DNA of 64,000 nt from Streptomyces akebiae (GCF_019599145.1 NZ_CP080647.1:8246001-8310000); one strand, 5' to 3'; shown: positions 41,132-50,293, counted from the stretch's first letter. The notes: generated from the sequence alone by a model not told the origin. Numbers and translations: made by a program.

Positions 41132-43468
41132 TCAATCGGCCGACGGCACCTGCGCCTTGAGCAACGCCGGCAGCCGTGTCGTGCGTGGCTTCGGCGGGAT
41201 CTCGGCGACCGCGCGGGGCAGGGCCTGGTCCACCCCGTGCACGACGGACAGGTGCCGCTCGGCTCGGCCGAAGGCCGTGTAGACCCAGGGGCGCGTGAGG
41301 GCCTGTGCCGCGTCACCCGGCAGCACCACCACCGCAGCCGGCCACCGGTGCCCCACGGCCTGGTGCGCGGTCAGCGCCCACCCGTGCCGCACGGTCTGCT
41401 CGACCCGCTCCTTCGGTACGACGACGGCCACGCCCGCGCACTCCAGGTGCAGCCCCTCGGCATCGGCCTTCACCACGCGGCCGGGGGTCGTACGGCCCGG
41501 CGCGGGGGAGTGGGCCACGCGGTCGCCCGGGTCGAAGCCGCCGGAACGGCCCGGGCCGGGGTTCAGCCGCTCCTTGAGCGCGGCGTTCAGCGCACGCGTA
41601 CCGGCGGCGCCCCCATGACCGGGGGTGATCACCTGCACCTGCTCCGCGGGGATCCCGAACGCCCTCGGCACCGAGTCCACGACGAGCTGCGCGGTTCGGT
41701 GCACCGCCTCACCGGCGTCCCGCACCGGAACGATCACGACCTCCTTGCCGGGGGCCTCGACCTGGTTCAGCTCGCCGATCCCGATGCCCGAGACCAGTTC
41801 TCCGATCGGCCCGGGGTCGGGCGTCCGCGAGGCCACCTGCGGGCAGGCCCGGGCGGCGAGCAGGTCGGCGAAGACCCGGCCCGGCCCGGCGGACCACAGC
41901 ACCCCCGGGTCGCCGCTGAGCACCAGCCGGGCCCCGTCGGGCAGCGACTCGGCGAGCAGCGCGGCGGTCTCGACGTCCAACTGGGGCGCGTCCAGCACCA
42001 CCAGAAGGTCCAGGTCGAGCGCGCCGTCCACGTCGCGGCCGGGTCCCTCGGCGCCGGACAGCAGCCCGGCGAGGGTCGTCACGGCGGTGTCGTCCCCCTC
42101 GGCGGTGTCGCGCCCGCCGGCGGAGGCCAGCCGGGAGGCGAAGTGGCGCCTGCCGTCAGCGCTGTGCGTCGCCGCGTACGCCCGCAGTCCGAGCTGCCGG
42201 GCTGCCGTGACGAGCGCCGCCGGTTCCGCGCGGGCCGCCTCGCCGCCGGTGTGCAGCACGAGCCCGTGTCCGGCGACGGCACGGATCAGCTCCCCGGCGG
42301 AACGCGGCGCCGACGCCGCTGCCGAGGCCCAGTCGGTCGGATCCTCCTTGGGCAGGGAGTTCATGACGCGGGCCAGTCCGTCGGCGAGGCTCTCCTCGGC
42401 GAGGGCGTAACGCTCCAGGCCGATGAGGACGCGGACCGGGCGCTCCTCCTCCGCCTCGTCCCCCTCGCCCTCACCGTCGGCGTCGGAGCCGGCGTCTGAG
42501 GCAGCCGGCGCGGCAGCCGACGCGGACCGGGGCGCGGACGGGGCGTCGTCCAGCGCGTCCTGGAAGACCAGGGCCTCCCCCTCGGCCACAGTGCTCTGGA
42601 CGGCCTCGTCGGGGTCGGGGACGGACCGCAGACCGAGCGCGGTGACCAGAGCCGGGGCCTCCAGCGCCGTGTGCCCGGCCACGGCGGCCTGCTCCAGCAG
42701 CCATACGGTGATCGCCCGGCCCCGCCGCTCGTCGTCCGGGCCGCACTCCGCGCCGAGCAGGGCCCGCGCGAACCCGTCCGCCTGCTCGGGGCGTACGCCC
42801 GGAACGCGCAGCAATTGCCAGGGGTCCTCCCGCAGTCGGGCGCCCGCGCCCGCGCCGAGCGCCTCGGCGACCTGGGGCACCAGCGCCTCGGGAGCACCGC
42901 CCTCGGCCAGCACCGCGCGCACCGCCTCGACCGTCTCGCCGGAGGGAGCCGCCGCACCGGCCGGGGGTGCCATGGGCTGCGCTCGCCGCACCGGTTCCCG
43001 CGCGGGCCGACGCGGCGTGGGGTCCGGCTCGTCGAAGGCGGTGGCCGTGGGTTTCCGGCCGCCCTCCACGGCCCGTACGGCGGCCAGGAGATCGGCGGCC
43101 GTCCCGCTGAGCTTGGCCCCGCTCGTGATCGGTGCCTTCTTCTCCGCCTTGCGCCGCTCGATCCGCTCCCGCTCCAACCGCTGAGCCGTCAACTCGGCCT
43201 GTGCTTCGGAGACTTCGGACGCTGCTGCGCCGGCGCCGGCGCCGGCGCCGGCGCCACCGGCATCGTCGGCATGGTCGGCGTCGGCCGACCCGCCCTCCCC
43301 GGTCCCGTCCCCCGCTTGCCCGTCGCCCGCCTCCGGATCGCTGTCGGCGGCACCGGCAGAGCCTTCCGGAGCGCCCCCGGCGGCTGCGTCGTCGGGCGTG
43401 TCGGAGGGCGGTGTGTCGCCCCGTCCTCCCGGCTCGTCCGTCCCCGTGGTCGCGGGCTCCGTGCTCAC
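41132..43468 (-). CDS. RecD2-like helix-hairpin-helix protein with degenerate helicase motifs
   Basis: A 778-residue protein. An acidic low-complexity N-terminus (1-85) and a charged helix precede an HhH-like region (about 180-245, EDPWQLLRVPGVRPEQADGFAR) as in RecD2. The helicase-like part keeps the order of RecD2 motifs but not their catalytic residues. The Walker A position reads VLHTGGEAARAEPAAL (404-419) with no GKT, and the Walker B position reads LLVVLDAPQLD (488-498). SGDPGVLWSAGPGRVFADLL, RALNAALKERLNP and VYTAFGRAERHLSVV remain recognisable. It probably cannot hydrolyse ATP. GTG 43468 overlaps the aldo-keto reductase stop. Confidence 0.8.
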   Translation of the reverse strand: MSTEPATTGTDEPGGRGDTPPSDTPDDAAAGGAPEGSAGAADSDPEAGDGQAGDGTGEGGSADADHADDAGGAGAGAGAGAAASEVSEAQAELTAQRLERERIERRKAEKKAPITSGAKLSGTAADLLAAVRAVEGGRKPTATAFDEPDPTPRRPAREPVRRAQPMAPPAGAAAPSGETVEAVRAVLAEGGAPEALVPQVAEALGAGAGARLREDPWQLLRVPGVRPEQADGFARALLGAECGPDDERRGRAITVWLLEQAAVAGHTALEAPALVTALGLRSVPDPDEAVQSTVAEGEALVFQDALDDAPSAPRSASAAAPAASDAGSDADGEGEGDEAEEERPVRVLIGLERYALAEESLADGLARVMNSLPKEDPTDWASAAASAPRSAGELIRAVAGHGLVLHTGGEAARAEPAALVTAARQLGLRAYAATHSADGRRHFASRLASAGGRDTAEGDDTAVTTLAGLLSGAEGPGRDVDGALDLDLLVVLDAPQLDVETAALLAESLPDGARLVLSGDPGVLWSAGPGRVFADLLAARACPQVASRTPDPGPIGELVSGIGIGELNQVEAPGKEVVIVPVRDAGEAVHRTAQLVVDSVPRAFGIPAEQVQVITPGHGGAAGTRALNAALKERLNPGPGRSGGFDPGDRVAHSPAPGRTTPGRVVKADAEGLHLECAGVAVVVPKERVEQTVRHGWALTAHQAVGHRWPAAVVVLPGDAAQALTRPWVYTAFGRAERHLSVVHGVDQALPRAVAEIPPKPRTTRLPALLKAQVPSAD

Positions 43469-44460
43469 AGCGTGCTCCAGTCGTGATCGGGATAGCGGTG
43501 CACGGGCGCCGACACGTCGTCGAGAGCCCGGCAGATCTCGTCAGGAAGACTAAGGGTCTCCACTGACAGTGCCCCCGTGAGCTGCAGCGCGTTGCGCGCG
43601 CCGACGATGGGCGCGGCCACGCCGGGCCGGTCGCGCACCCAGGCGAGGGCCACCTGGAGCGGGGTCACCGCGAGACCGTCCGCGGCGGTCTGCACCGCCT
43701 CCACGATGCTGGTCGCCGTCTCGTCGAGGTACGGCGCGACGAACGGCGCCATGTGCTCGGAGCCGCCCCGGGAGTCGGGGGGTGTGATGTGGCGGTACTT
43801 GGCGGTCAGCACCCCGCGCCCCAGCGGCGACGAAGGGAGCAGACCGATGCCCAGGTCCAGGGCGGCGGGCAGCACCTCGCGCTCCACACCGCGTTGCAGC
43901 AGGGAGTACTCCAGCTGCGTACTGGCCAGGCGCGTGCGTATACCGGGGGCCGCGAGCTGCCAGGTGGCCGCCTTCGCGAGCTGCCATCCGCAGAAGTTGG
44001 AGACCCCGGCGTACCGGGCCCGGCCACTGCTGACGGCCAGGTCGAGGGCCTGGAGGGTCTCGTCGAGCGGCGTCTCGGGGTCGTAGGCGTGGATGTGCCA
44101 GAGGTCGACGTAGTCCGTGCCGAGGCGGGCGAGGGAGGCGTCCAGGGCGGCGAGCAGATGGCCCCGGGAACCGTCGAAGCGGCGGTCGGGGTCCGGGACG
44201 CTGCCGGCCTTCGTGGAGATGACCAGGTCGCGGCGGGGCACCAGCCCGTCCATCAACTGCCCGAGCAGGTACTCGGCTTCGCCGTCCCCGTACACGTCCG
44301 CCGTGTCCACGAGGGTGCCGCCCGCCTCCCAGAACAGCTTCAACATGTCCGCGGCGTCATGCTCGTCCGTGTCGCGGCCCCACGTCAGGGTGCCGAGCCC
44401 GATCCGGGACACGCGCAGGCCGGTACGGCCGAGATGCCTCTGCTCCATGAACGCCGACAT
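43465..44460 (-). CDS. Aldo/keto reductase
   Basis: A 331-residue TIM-barrel reductase (327 if the second ATG at 44448 is used). The start MEQRHLGRTGLRVSRIGLGTLTWG is typical. The catalytic tetrad is visible: Asp and Tyr in DTADVYGDGEAE, Lys in VISTKAG and His in DLWHIHAYDP. The NADPH site is in the C-terminal IVGARNALQLTGAL region. It reduces aldehydes or ketones with NADPH; the substrate is unknown. Its TGA overlaps the GTG of the RecD2-like gene, so the two are translationally coupled, an unexpected pairing. Confidence 0.9.
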   Translation of the reverse strand: MSAFMEQRHLGRTGLRVSRIGLGTLTWGRDTDEHDAADMLKLFWEAGGTLVDTADVYGDGEAEYLLGQLMDGLVPRRDLVISTKAGSVPDPDRRFDGSRGHLLAALDASLARLGTDYVDLWHIHAYDPETPLDETLQALDLAVSSGRARYAGVSNFCGWQLAKAATWQLAAPGIRTRLASTQLEYSLLQRGVEREVLPAALDLGIGLLPSSPLGRGVLTAKYRHITPPDSRGGSEHMAPFVAPYLDETATSIVEAVQTAADGLAVTPLQVALAWVRDRPGVAAPIVGARNALQLTGALSVETLSLPDEICRALDDVSAPVHRYPDHDWSTL

Positions 44461-44598
44461 TACTGGCCACGGTCCGTCACGTGGGGGCCTGTGGACAACG
44501 GAAACGCTCCACCGCAACGTGGGGGAGCTCGGCGGAGCGCGGGGGTAGGGTCGGCGGAACAAGGACGTTACTGATCGGTAAGGGGAAGGCTGGTCTAT

Positions 44599-45654
44599 AT
44601 GAAGCTCGGGATCAACCTCGGCTACTGGGGTGCCGGAATGGACGGGGACAACCTGGCCGTGGCCCAGGAGGCCGACCGGCTGGGATACGCGGTGTGCTGG
44701 GCGGCGGAGGCCTACGGCTCCGACGCCGCCACCGTGCTCAGTTGGGTGGCCGCCAAGACCGACCGCATCGACGTGGGTTCGGCCATCTTCCAGATTCCGG
44801 CCCGCCAGCCCGCCATGACCGCGATGACCGCCGCGACGCTGGACTCGCTCTCGGGCGGCCGTTTCCGGCTCGGCCTCGGCGTCTCCGGACCGCAGGTCTC
44901 GGAGGGCTGGTACGGGGTCAAGTTCGACAAGCCGCTCGCCCGCACCCGCGAGTACGTGGAGATCGTCCGCAAGGCCATGACCCGTGAGCGCCTGTCGCAC
45001 GACGGCGAGCACTGGACGCTGCCGCTGCCCGGCGGGCCCGGCAAGCCGCTGAAGCTGACCGTGCACCCCACGCGCGAGCACATCCCGCTGTACATCGCCG
45101 CGATCGGGCCGAAGAACCTGGAGCAGACCGGCGAGATCGCCGACGGCGCCCTGCTGATCTTCCCCTCGGCCGCGCACCTGGAGGACACGGCGATCAAGTA
45201 CCTGCGGGCGGGACGGGAGAAGGTCGGCAAGACCCTCGAAGGCTTCGACGTCTGCCCGACCCTGCCCCTCGCCGTCGGTGACGACAAGGACGTGACGACG
45301 CTCGCCGACACCTTCCGCCCGTACACCGCGCTGTACGTCGGCGGCATGGGCAGCCGCAAGCAGAACTTCTACAACCAGCTCGCCCAGCGCATGGGGTACG
45401 AGAAGGAGGCCGCCGAGATCCAGGACAAGTACCTGGCCGGTGACAAGGCCGGCGCCGCGGCCGCCATTCCGCACGAGCTGATCGACCAGACGACGCTGCT
45501 CGGTTCCGTCGAGCGCATCGCCGACCGGATGAAGGCCTACGCCGAGGCCGGGGTCACCACCCTCACGCTCGCCCCGGCGGGCTTCACCCTGGACGAGCGG
45601 ATCGCCTCGCTCAGGGCCGGCACCGAGGCCATGGAGCTGGCCGGGCTCGCGTAA
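44599..45654 (+). CDS. LLM-class F420-dependent oxidoreductase
   Basis: A 351-residue luciferase-like barrel protein beginning MKLGINLGYWGAGMDGDNLAVAQEADRLGY. Motifs include GSAIFQIPARQPAMTAMTAATLDSLSGGRFRLGLGVSGPQVSEGWYG, where coenzyme F420 binds, and YIAAIGPKNLEQTGEIADG. F420-dependent members catalyse hydride transfer to ketones, imines or double bonds in actinobacteria; the substrate is not evident. AAGGGGAAGG precedes ATG 44599. It is divergent from the aldo-keto reductase. Confidence 0.88.
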   Translation: MKLGINLGYWGAGMDGDNLAVAQEADRLGYAVCWAAEAYGSDAATVLSWVAAKTDRIDVGSAIFQIPARQPAMTAMTAATLDSLSGGRFRLGLGVSGPQVSEGWYGVKFDKPLARTREYVEIVRKAMTRERLSHDGEHWTLPLPGGPGKPLKLTVHPTREHIPLYIAAIGPKNLEQTGEIADGALLIFPSAAHLEDTAIKYLRAGREKVGKTLEGFDVCPTLPLAVGDDKDVTTLADTFRPYTALYVGGMGSRKQNFYNQLAQRMGYEKEAAEIQDKYLAGDKAGAAAAIPHELIDQTTLLGSVERIADRMKAYAEAGVTTLTLAPAGFTLDERIASLRAGTEAMELAGLA

Positions 45655-45956
45655 CCCGAACGGCGCAGCGGCCCGACGAGTGCCGATGAGTGCCGATACC
45701 GGCCGGTATCAGCCGATATCGGCCGGACGGGCGGGGTGGGGAAGTTCCGCGGCCGTGGTGGGGGCTCGGGGGTCTTCCCCGCCACGGCCGTCACTCAGCA
45801 CAACGCGGCGCGACCCGCCCGGTTACGCGTTCGCGCCGCCCCGGCATCCTTCGTTCGGCGGATTTGTCCGACACAGCTGTTGCCCGGCTCCTGGTACCCC
45901 ATTTGACTCGTTCTCTGCAGGACCCCTGCCAGGACCCCTGCAGAGAGGTGCCTCAG
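45655..45956. promoter_or_regulatory. Intergenic region with palindrome cluster and hairpin leader
   Basis: No gene seen. GATACCGGCCGGTATC (45695-45710) is a perfect 16-bp palindrome and GCCGATATCGGC (45712-45723) a perfect 12-bp one directly beside it. Downstream, 45918-45929 and 45930-45941 are a 12-bp tandem repeat (CAGGACCCCTGC), and TCTCTGCAGG (45912-45921) pairs with CCTGCAGAGA (45937-45946), whose end overlaps the AGAGAGG ribosome binding site of the next gene. Confidence 0.55.
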
Positions 45957-46745
45957 ATGCTTTCGGCCAAGAGTCTGTTCCAGGAGATCGTCGACAACGA
46001 CGAGTCGTTCCGACTGTTCTGTTCGATCGCCGCCAGTGGCGAGACGCAGGGCGGCTGGGAGAACGCGCGCATCGCCGCGCTCGTCCCGCAGAGCGAGCGT
46101 GCGCTCGCACCGAAGATCACCCGGCACGGTGCCGACGAGGACAAACACGGGCGGATCTTCAACGCCCTCATGAAGAAGCGCGGCCTCCGACCGGTCGAGG
46201 TCCCGCCCGAGACCGACTACACCATGCTCCTCGAACGCCGAGGCATCGGTCTCGCGCACGAGAAGCTCAAGGCCGACCAGGCCCTCACACTGCGGGACAT
46301 CATCGTCTACCTGTCCCACAGCCGGGTCACCGAACAGCGCGCCGCCGACCAGATGGTGATGCTCCGCAAGCACTTCGCGGATCACCCCGAGATCGGCAAG
46401 GCCGTCCGGATGATCTCCGACGACGAGGACAACCACCTCGCCTACACCCACGAGGAACTGCTGCGCTACGCGGCCGCCGGACACGGTCGCCTCATCCAGC
46501 GGACCCTGCGCGAGTGCGCCCTCGCGGAGATCGCCGTCTACCGGGACGTCAGCCTGGCCGTCATGGACCACATGGGGCGGGTCCTGGGCTGGCCGAAGGC
46601 GAAGGCGGTCGTCCTCGCCGCGGGCATCCACGCCATGTACGCGTACGAACGGGCGGTCGGCTGGCGCCGCATGGTGACCCTGACGATGCCGGAACGCCGC
46701 GACGCCCTGGGCGGACCGGCGACCGCGGCCCCCGAGTTCGCCTGA
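45957..46745 (+). CDS. Ferritin-like diiron protein
   Basis: A 262-residue helical protein. Possible diiron ligands occur in ITRHGADEDKHGRIFN, SRVTEQRAADQM, MISDDEDNHLAYTHEELL and CALAEIAVYRD, giving the paired ExxH pattern of ferritin-like four-helix bundles. The C-terminal region (AKAVVLAAGIHAMYAYERAVGWRRM) is hydrophobic. It may be an oxidase, hydroxylase or iron-handling protein. Its ribosome binding site AGAGAGG (45943-45949) is partly inside a hairpin, so translation may be regulated. Confidence 0.75.
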   Translation: MLSAKSLFQEIVDNDESFRLFCSIAASGETQGGWENARIAALVPQSERALAPKITRHGADEDKHGRIFNALMKKRGLRPVEVPPETDYTMLLERRGIGLAHEKLKADQALTLRDIIVYLSHSRVTEQRAADQMVMLRKHFADHPEIGKAVRMISDDEDNHLAYTHEELLRYAAAGHGRLIQRTLRECALAEIAVYRDVSLAVMDHMGRVLGWPKAKAVVLAAGIHAMYAYERAVGWRRMVTLTMPERRDALGGPATAAPEFA

Positions 46746-46758
46746 GCACCTCCTCCAC

Positions 46759-46805
46759 CCGTACGCGCGCGTGGGGCGTCGTCGTCCGCCCACGCGCGCG
46801 TACGG
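46759..46805. terminator. Bidirectional hairpin between ferritin-like gene and corA
   Basis: A 17-bp stem with arms 46759-46775 (CCGTACGCGCGCGTGGG) and 46789-46805 and a 13-nt loop, between convergent stops. Confidence 0.7.
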
Positions 46806-46837
46806 CACGAGGAACAGGGGCACGGGGCGGGCGGTGG

Positions 46838-47833
46838 CTACAGCCAGCCGCGGCGCTTGAAGAGCCGGTACACCAGCACCTCCGTCATGACCATCAGTGC
46901 CATCAGCGCCGGGTACGACCACACCCAGCGCAGTTCGGGCATGTGCTCGAAGTTCATGCCGTAGACACCGGCGGCCATGGTCGGGATCGCGGCCATGGCC
47001 GCCCAGGCCGAGATCTTCCGCATGTCGTCGTTCTGGCGGACGCTCATCTGCGCGAGATGCGCGGAGAGGATGTCGGAGACCAGTCGGTCCAGACCCTCGA
47101 CGGACTCGTTGACGCGGGTGAGGTGGTCGTTGACGTCGCGGAAGAAGGGCTGGGCACTCTCCTCGACGAAGGGCACCGCGAGGGTGGAGGTACCGGTGCC
47201 CGAGAGCCGGCCGAGCGGTGCGGCGAGGGGGCCGGTGGCCCGGCGGAACTCCAGGACCTGGCGTTTGAAGGTGTAGATCCGGGACGCCGTGTTCCGTGAG
47301 CCGCCGACGTCGGGCGAGAAGACCTCCGCCTCCAGTTCCTCCAGGTCGGTCTGGAGCTCGGTCGCCACCTCCAGGTAGTGGTCGACCGTGGCGTCCGTGA
47401 TCGCGTACAGCACGGACGTGGGCCCCTTGCCGAGCAGTTCGGGCTCCTGCTCCAGGCGACGGCGTACGACGCCCAGGGGCGAGCCCTCGCCGTGGCGGAC
47501 GGTGACGACGAAGGCGTGGCCGAGGAAGACCATCACCTCGCCGCTGGTCACGGTGTCACTGGACGGCTCGTACACGACCGGCTTGAGAACCATGAACAGC
47601 GAGTCGTCGTACACCTCCAGCTTGGGCCGCTGGTGGGCCTTCAGAGCGTCCTCCACGGCCAGCGGATGCAGCGCGAACTCCTCGGTGACCAGGGCGAACT
47701 CCTTCTCCGACGGCTCATGCAGGCCGATCCACACGAAGCCGCCCGAGGCACGGGCGGCGGCCAGTGCGTCCGAGAGGTCGTCGGGGCCCTCGGCGCGGTG
47801 CCCGTCGTGGTAGACGGCGCAGTCGACGATCAC
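46838..47833 (-). CDS. corA: CorA-type magnesium/cobalt transporter
   Basis: A 331-residue protein. It has a large cytosolic alpha/beta domain (VDCAVYHDGHRAEGPDDLSDAL onward), a long helical stalk and two C-terminal membrane helices. The signature YGMNFEHMPEL follows the first helix (AAIPTMAAGV) and forms the pore mouth; the second helix is PALMALMVMTEVLVYRLF. The basic end RLFKRRGWL is typical. It mediates Mg2+ (or Co2+/Ni2+) transport as a pentamer. It lies divergent from the phosphatase gene of the mshC cluster. Confidence 0.92.
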   Translation of the reverse strand: MIVDCAVYHDGHRAEGPDDLSDALAAARASGGFVWIGLHEPSEKEFALVTEEFALHPLAVEDALKAHQRPKLEVYDDSLFMVLKPVVYEPSSDTVTSGEVMVFLGHAFVVTVRHGEGSPLGVVRRRLEQEPELLGKGPTSVLYAITDATVDHYLEVATELQTDLEELEAEVFSPDVGGSRNTASRIYTFKRQVLEFRRATGPLAAPLGRLSGTGTSTLAVPFVEESAQPFFRDVNDHLTRVNESVEGLDRLVSDILSAHLAQMSVRQNDDMRKISAWAAMAAIPTMAAGVYGMNFEHMPELRWVWSYPALMALMVMTEVLVYRLFKRRGWL

Positions 47834-47893
47834 GGGGAGTTCCTTTCACGGGGCCTTGTCCACAGGGCCGGGGGAGTGCGTCGGACGGGCGTC

Positions 47894-47899
47894 TAGGCT
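47894..47899 (+). promoter_or_regulatory. -10 element of a probable leaderless mRNA (phosphatase)
   Basis: TAGGCT ends 7 bp before ATG 47907, with no ribosome binding site between. The same hexamer and spacing recur before mshC (50294-50299). Confidence 0.5.
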
Positions 47900-47906
47900 G
47901 GGGCGC

Positions 47907-48593
47907 ATGCCCACGTTGATCCTTGTCCGGCACGGACGTTCCACCGCCAACACCGAGGGCGTGCTCGCCGGGTGGACGCCCGGGGTCGCGCTCGACGAGC
48001 GAGGTGCCGCGCAGGCCGCGGCGCTGCCCGGCCGCCTCGCCGGGCTGCCGATCGCCGAGGTCGTCACCAGCCCGCTCCAGCGCTGTCAGGAGACGATCCG
48101 GCCGCTGCTCGACACCCGGCCCGGACTCGTCCCGCACACCGACGAACGCATCGGCGAGTGCGACTACGGCGACTGGTCCGGCCGCAAGCTCGCCGAGTTG
48201 AACGACGAGCCGCTGATGGAGGTGGTCCAGGCGCATCCGACGGCCGCCGCGTTCCCCGGCGGTGAGTCGATGCGGACCATGCAGCACCGGGCCGCGGAGG
48301 CGGTCCGGGAGTGGAACGCGCGCGTGGAGCGTGAGCACGGTGCCGACGCCGTGTACCTGATGTGCTCGCACGGCGACATCATCAAGTCGCTCGTCGCGGA
48401 CGCACTCGGACTTCATCTGGACCTCTTCCAGCGGATCTCTGTCGAACCGTGTTCCATCACCGCGATCCGTTACACCCGGCTCAGGCCGTTTCTCGTCCGT
48501 CTCGGCGACACCGGGGACCTGTCGTCCCTGGCGCCGCGCGAGGAGCCCCCGAGCGGTGACGCGACCGTGGGAGGCGGTGCGGGAGCACCGTGA
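47907..48593 (+). CDS. Histidine phosphatase family protein (MSMEG_4193/SCO1666-like)
   Basis: A 228-residue protein. The phosphohistidine motif LVRHGRSTANTEGVLAGWTPGVALDERGAAQA is at the N-terminus, ECDYGDWSGRKL and VYLMCSHGDIIKSLVADALG (second His) follow. It belongs to a dedicated actinobacterial family of phosphomutase-like proteins nearly always linked to mshC. The reaction is unknown; a role around mycothiol biosynthesis is inferred from context. It has a leaderless start at ATG 47907 and heads a co-directional group with DUF3090, the kinase-like gene and mshC. Confidence 0.9.
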   Translation: MPTLILVRHGRSTANTEGVLAGWTPGVALDERGAAQAAALPGRLAGLPIAEVVTSPLQRCQETIRPLLDTRPGLVPHTDERIGECDYGDWSGRKLAELNDEPLMEVVQAHPTAAAFPGGESMRTMQHRAAEAVREWNARVEREHGADAVYLMCSHGDIIKSLVADALGLHLDLFQRISVEPCSITAIRYTRLRPFLVRLGDTGDLSSLAPREEPPSGDATVGGGAGAP

Positions 48594-48689
48594 TCGTCAA
48601 CCGCAGTAGGGTGAAGCGGTCGCGGCGGCGCTGAACCCCTCAGCAGCCGACGCGGCCGGTCCCGACGTCGATTCCAATGGAGACAGGAC

Positions 48690-49280
48690 GTGTCCCGTCA
48701 GGTGTTCCTCTACGACCCCCCGGACCGCTTCGTGGCCGGTACGGTCGGGCTGCCCGGGCGCCGTACCTTCTTCCTGCAGGCCTCCTCCGGGCAGCGCGTC
48801 ACCAGCGTAGCCCTGGAGAAGACCCAGGTCGCCGCGCTCGCCGAGCGCATGGACGAACTGCTGGACGAGGTCGTGCGGCGCAGCGGCGGCAGCGCCGCGG
48901 TGCCGGCCGTGGCCCCCACCGAGGTGTCGGACACGGCACCGCTGGAGACCCCCGTCGAGGAGGAGTTCCGGGTCGGCACCATGGCGCTGGCCTGGGACGG
49001 CGACGAGGAGCGGATGATCGTCGAGGCCCAGGCCCTGGTCGAGCTGGACGCCGACTCCGAGGAGGACCTGGCCGAGGCGGAGGAGCGGATGCTCCAGGAC
49101 GAGGAGAACGGCCCGCCGATGCTCCGCGTCCGCCTCACCGGCGCCCAGGCCCGGGCCTTCGCCAAGCGCGCTCTCGACGTCGTCAACGCGGGGCGTCCGC
49201 CGTGCCCGCTGTGCAGTCTGCCGCTCGACCCGGAAGGACACGTATGTCCGCGCCAGAACGGATACCGGCGCGGGGAGTGA
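48690..49280 (+). CDS. DUF3090 family protein (SCO1665-like)
   Basis: A 196-residue protein: VSRQVFLYDPPDRFVAGTVGLPGRRTFFLQA at the N-terminus, a central acidic helix and a C-terminal zinc knuckle GRPPCPLCSLPLDPEGHVCPRQNGY. GTG 48690 is the start. It overlaps the following kinase-like gene by 37 bp, so the two are co-translated. The family is restricted to actinobacteria and found next to mshC; no function has been assigned. Confidence 0.88.
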   Translation: MSRQVFLYDPPDRFVAGTVGLPGRRTFFLQASSGQRVTSVALEKTQVAALAERMDELLDEVVRRSGGSAAVPAVAPTEVSDTAPLETPVEEEFRVGTMALAWDGDEERMIVEAQALVELDADSEEDLAEAEERMLQDEENGPPMLRVRLTGAQARAFAKRALDVVNAGRPPCPLCSLPLDPEGHVCPRQNGYRRGE

Positions 49281-50101
49281 CCTCCTCCGCCGAGCCGTCG
49301 CCCACCCCGCTGGTCGATCCGTCGGTCAGGCTGCTGGCCGAGGGCGAGCTGACCGTGCGCGGACAGGTGCGGGAGGCGTCCAACGCGGTGCTGTACTGCA
49401 CGGTCTCGCACGAGGGCCGGGAGGCCGCCTGCGTCTACAAGCCCGTCGCCGGCGAGCGGCCCCTGTGGGACTTCCCCGACGGGACGCTCGCGCAGCGGGA
49501 GGTCGCCGCGTACGAGGTGTCCGAGGCGACCGGCTGGGGGCTCGTCCCGCCCACCGTGCTGCGGGACGGGCCGTACGGGCAGGGCATGTGCCAGCTGTGG
49601 ATCGAGGGCGCGCCCGGGTCCGAACTGCTGGCCCTCGTCGAGGGTGAGGAGGCCGGGGAGGGCTGGAAGGCCGTCGGCTTCGCGGAGGTCGGGGACGGCG
49701 AGAGCGCGCTCCTCGTGCACGCCGACGACCAGCGGCTGCGGCGGCTCGCCGTCCTCGACGCGGTCGTCAACAACGCCGACCGCAAGGGCGGGCACCTTCT
49801 GCCCGCCGCCGAGGGGCGGCTCTACGGCATCGACCACGGAGTGACCTTCAACGTCGAGAACAAGCTGCGGACGCTGCTGTGGGGCTGGGCGGGGGAGCCG
49901 CTCACCGGCGAGGCCGTGAGCGTGCTGGAGCGACTGCGGGACGCGCTCGCCGAGGGCGGGGCCCTGGCCGGGAAGCTCGTCGCGTTGATCACACCGGCCG
50001 AACTCGACGCCACACGGGAGCGGGTTGCCGCGCTGCTGAAGAGCGGACGGCACCCGGAGCCGAGCGGGGAGTGGCCGGCGATCCCCTGGCCACCGGTCTG
50101 A
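49244..50101 (+). CDS. SCO1664-family PI3/4-kinase-like protein
   Basis: A 285-residue protein with a kinase-like fold. The nucleotide-binding Lys is in EAACVYKPVAGERPLWDFPDGTLAQREVAAYE; the catalytic-like loop VVNNADRKGGHLL and metal-binding YGIDHGVTFN resemble HipA/PI3-4 kinase proteins. GGAAGG stands before ATG 49244, which overlaps the DUF3090 end. It belongs to the conserved actinobacterial group adjacent to mshC. Its target is unknown; protein phosphorylation is possible. Confidence 0.85.
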   Translation: MSAPERIPARGVTSSAEPSPTPLVDPSVRLLAEGELTVRGQVREASNAVLYCTVSHEGREAACVYKPVAGERPLWDFPDGTLAQREVAAYEVSEATGWGLVPPTVLRDGPYGQGMCQLWIEGAPGSELLALVEGEEAGEGWKAVGFAEVGDGESALLVHADDQRLRRLAVLDAVVNNADRKGGHLLPAAEGRLYGIDHGVTFNVENKLRTLLWGWAGEPLTGEAVSVLERLRDALAEGGALAGKLVALITPAELDATRERVAALLKSGRHPEPSGEWPAIPWPPV

Positions 50102-50293
50102 GACCACCGGTTCGAGGGCACCCCTCGCCGTGCCGACCGCCGGAGTTGTCGCTGCTCGGCGGTCACGAGGCGCCGCCGCGCCCACCCGTGCCGCCCCAGC
50201 GGCACGACTGCTCGCGGAGAGACGACGACACTCGCGAAACAGGGCGTACCCCCGAGTGCCCAGGCGCCCGGCATAGTGGCGCGGCGATCGGGT

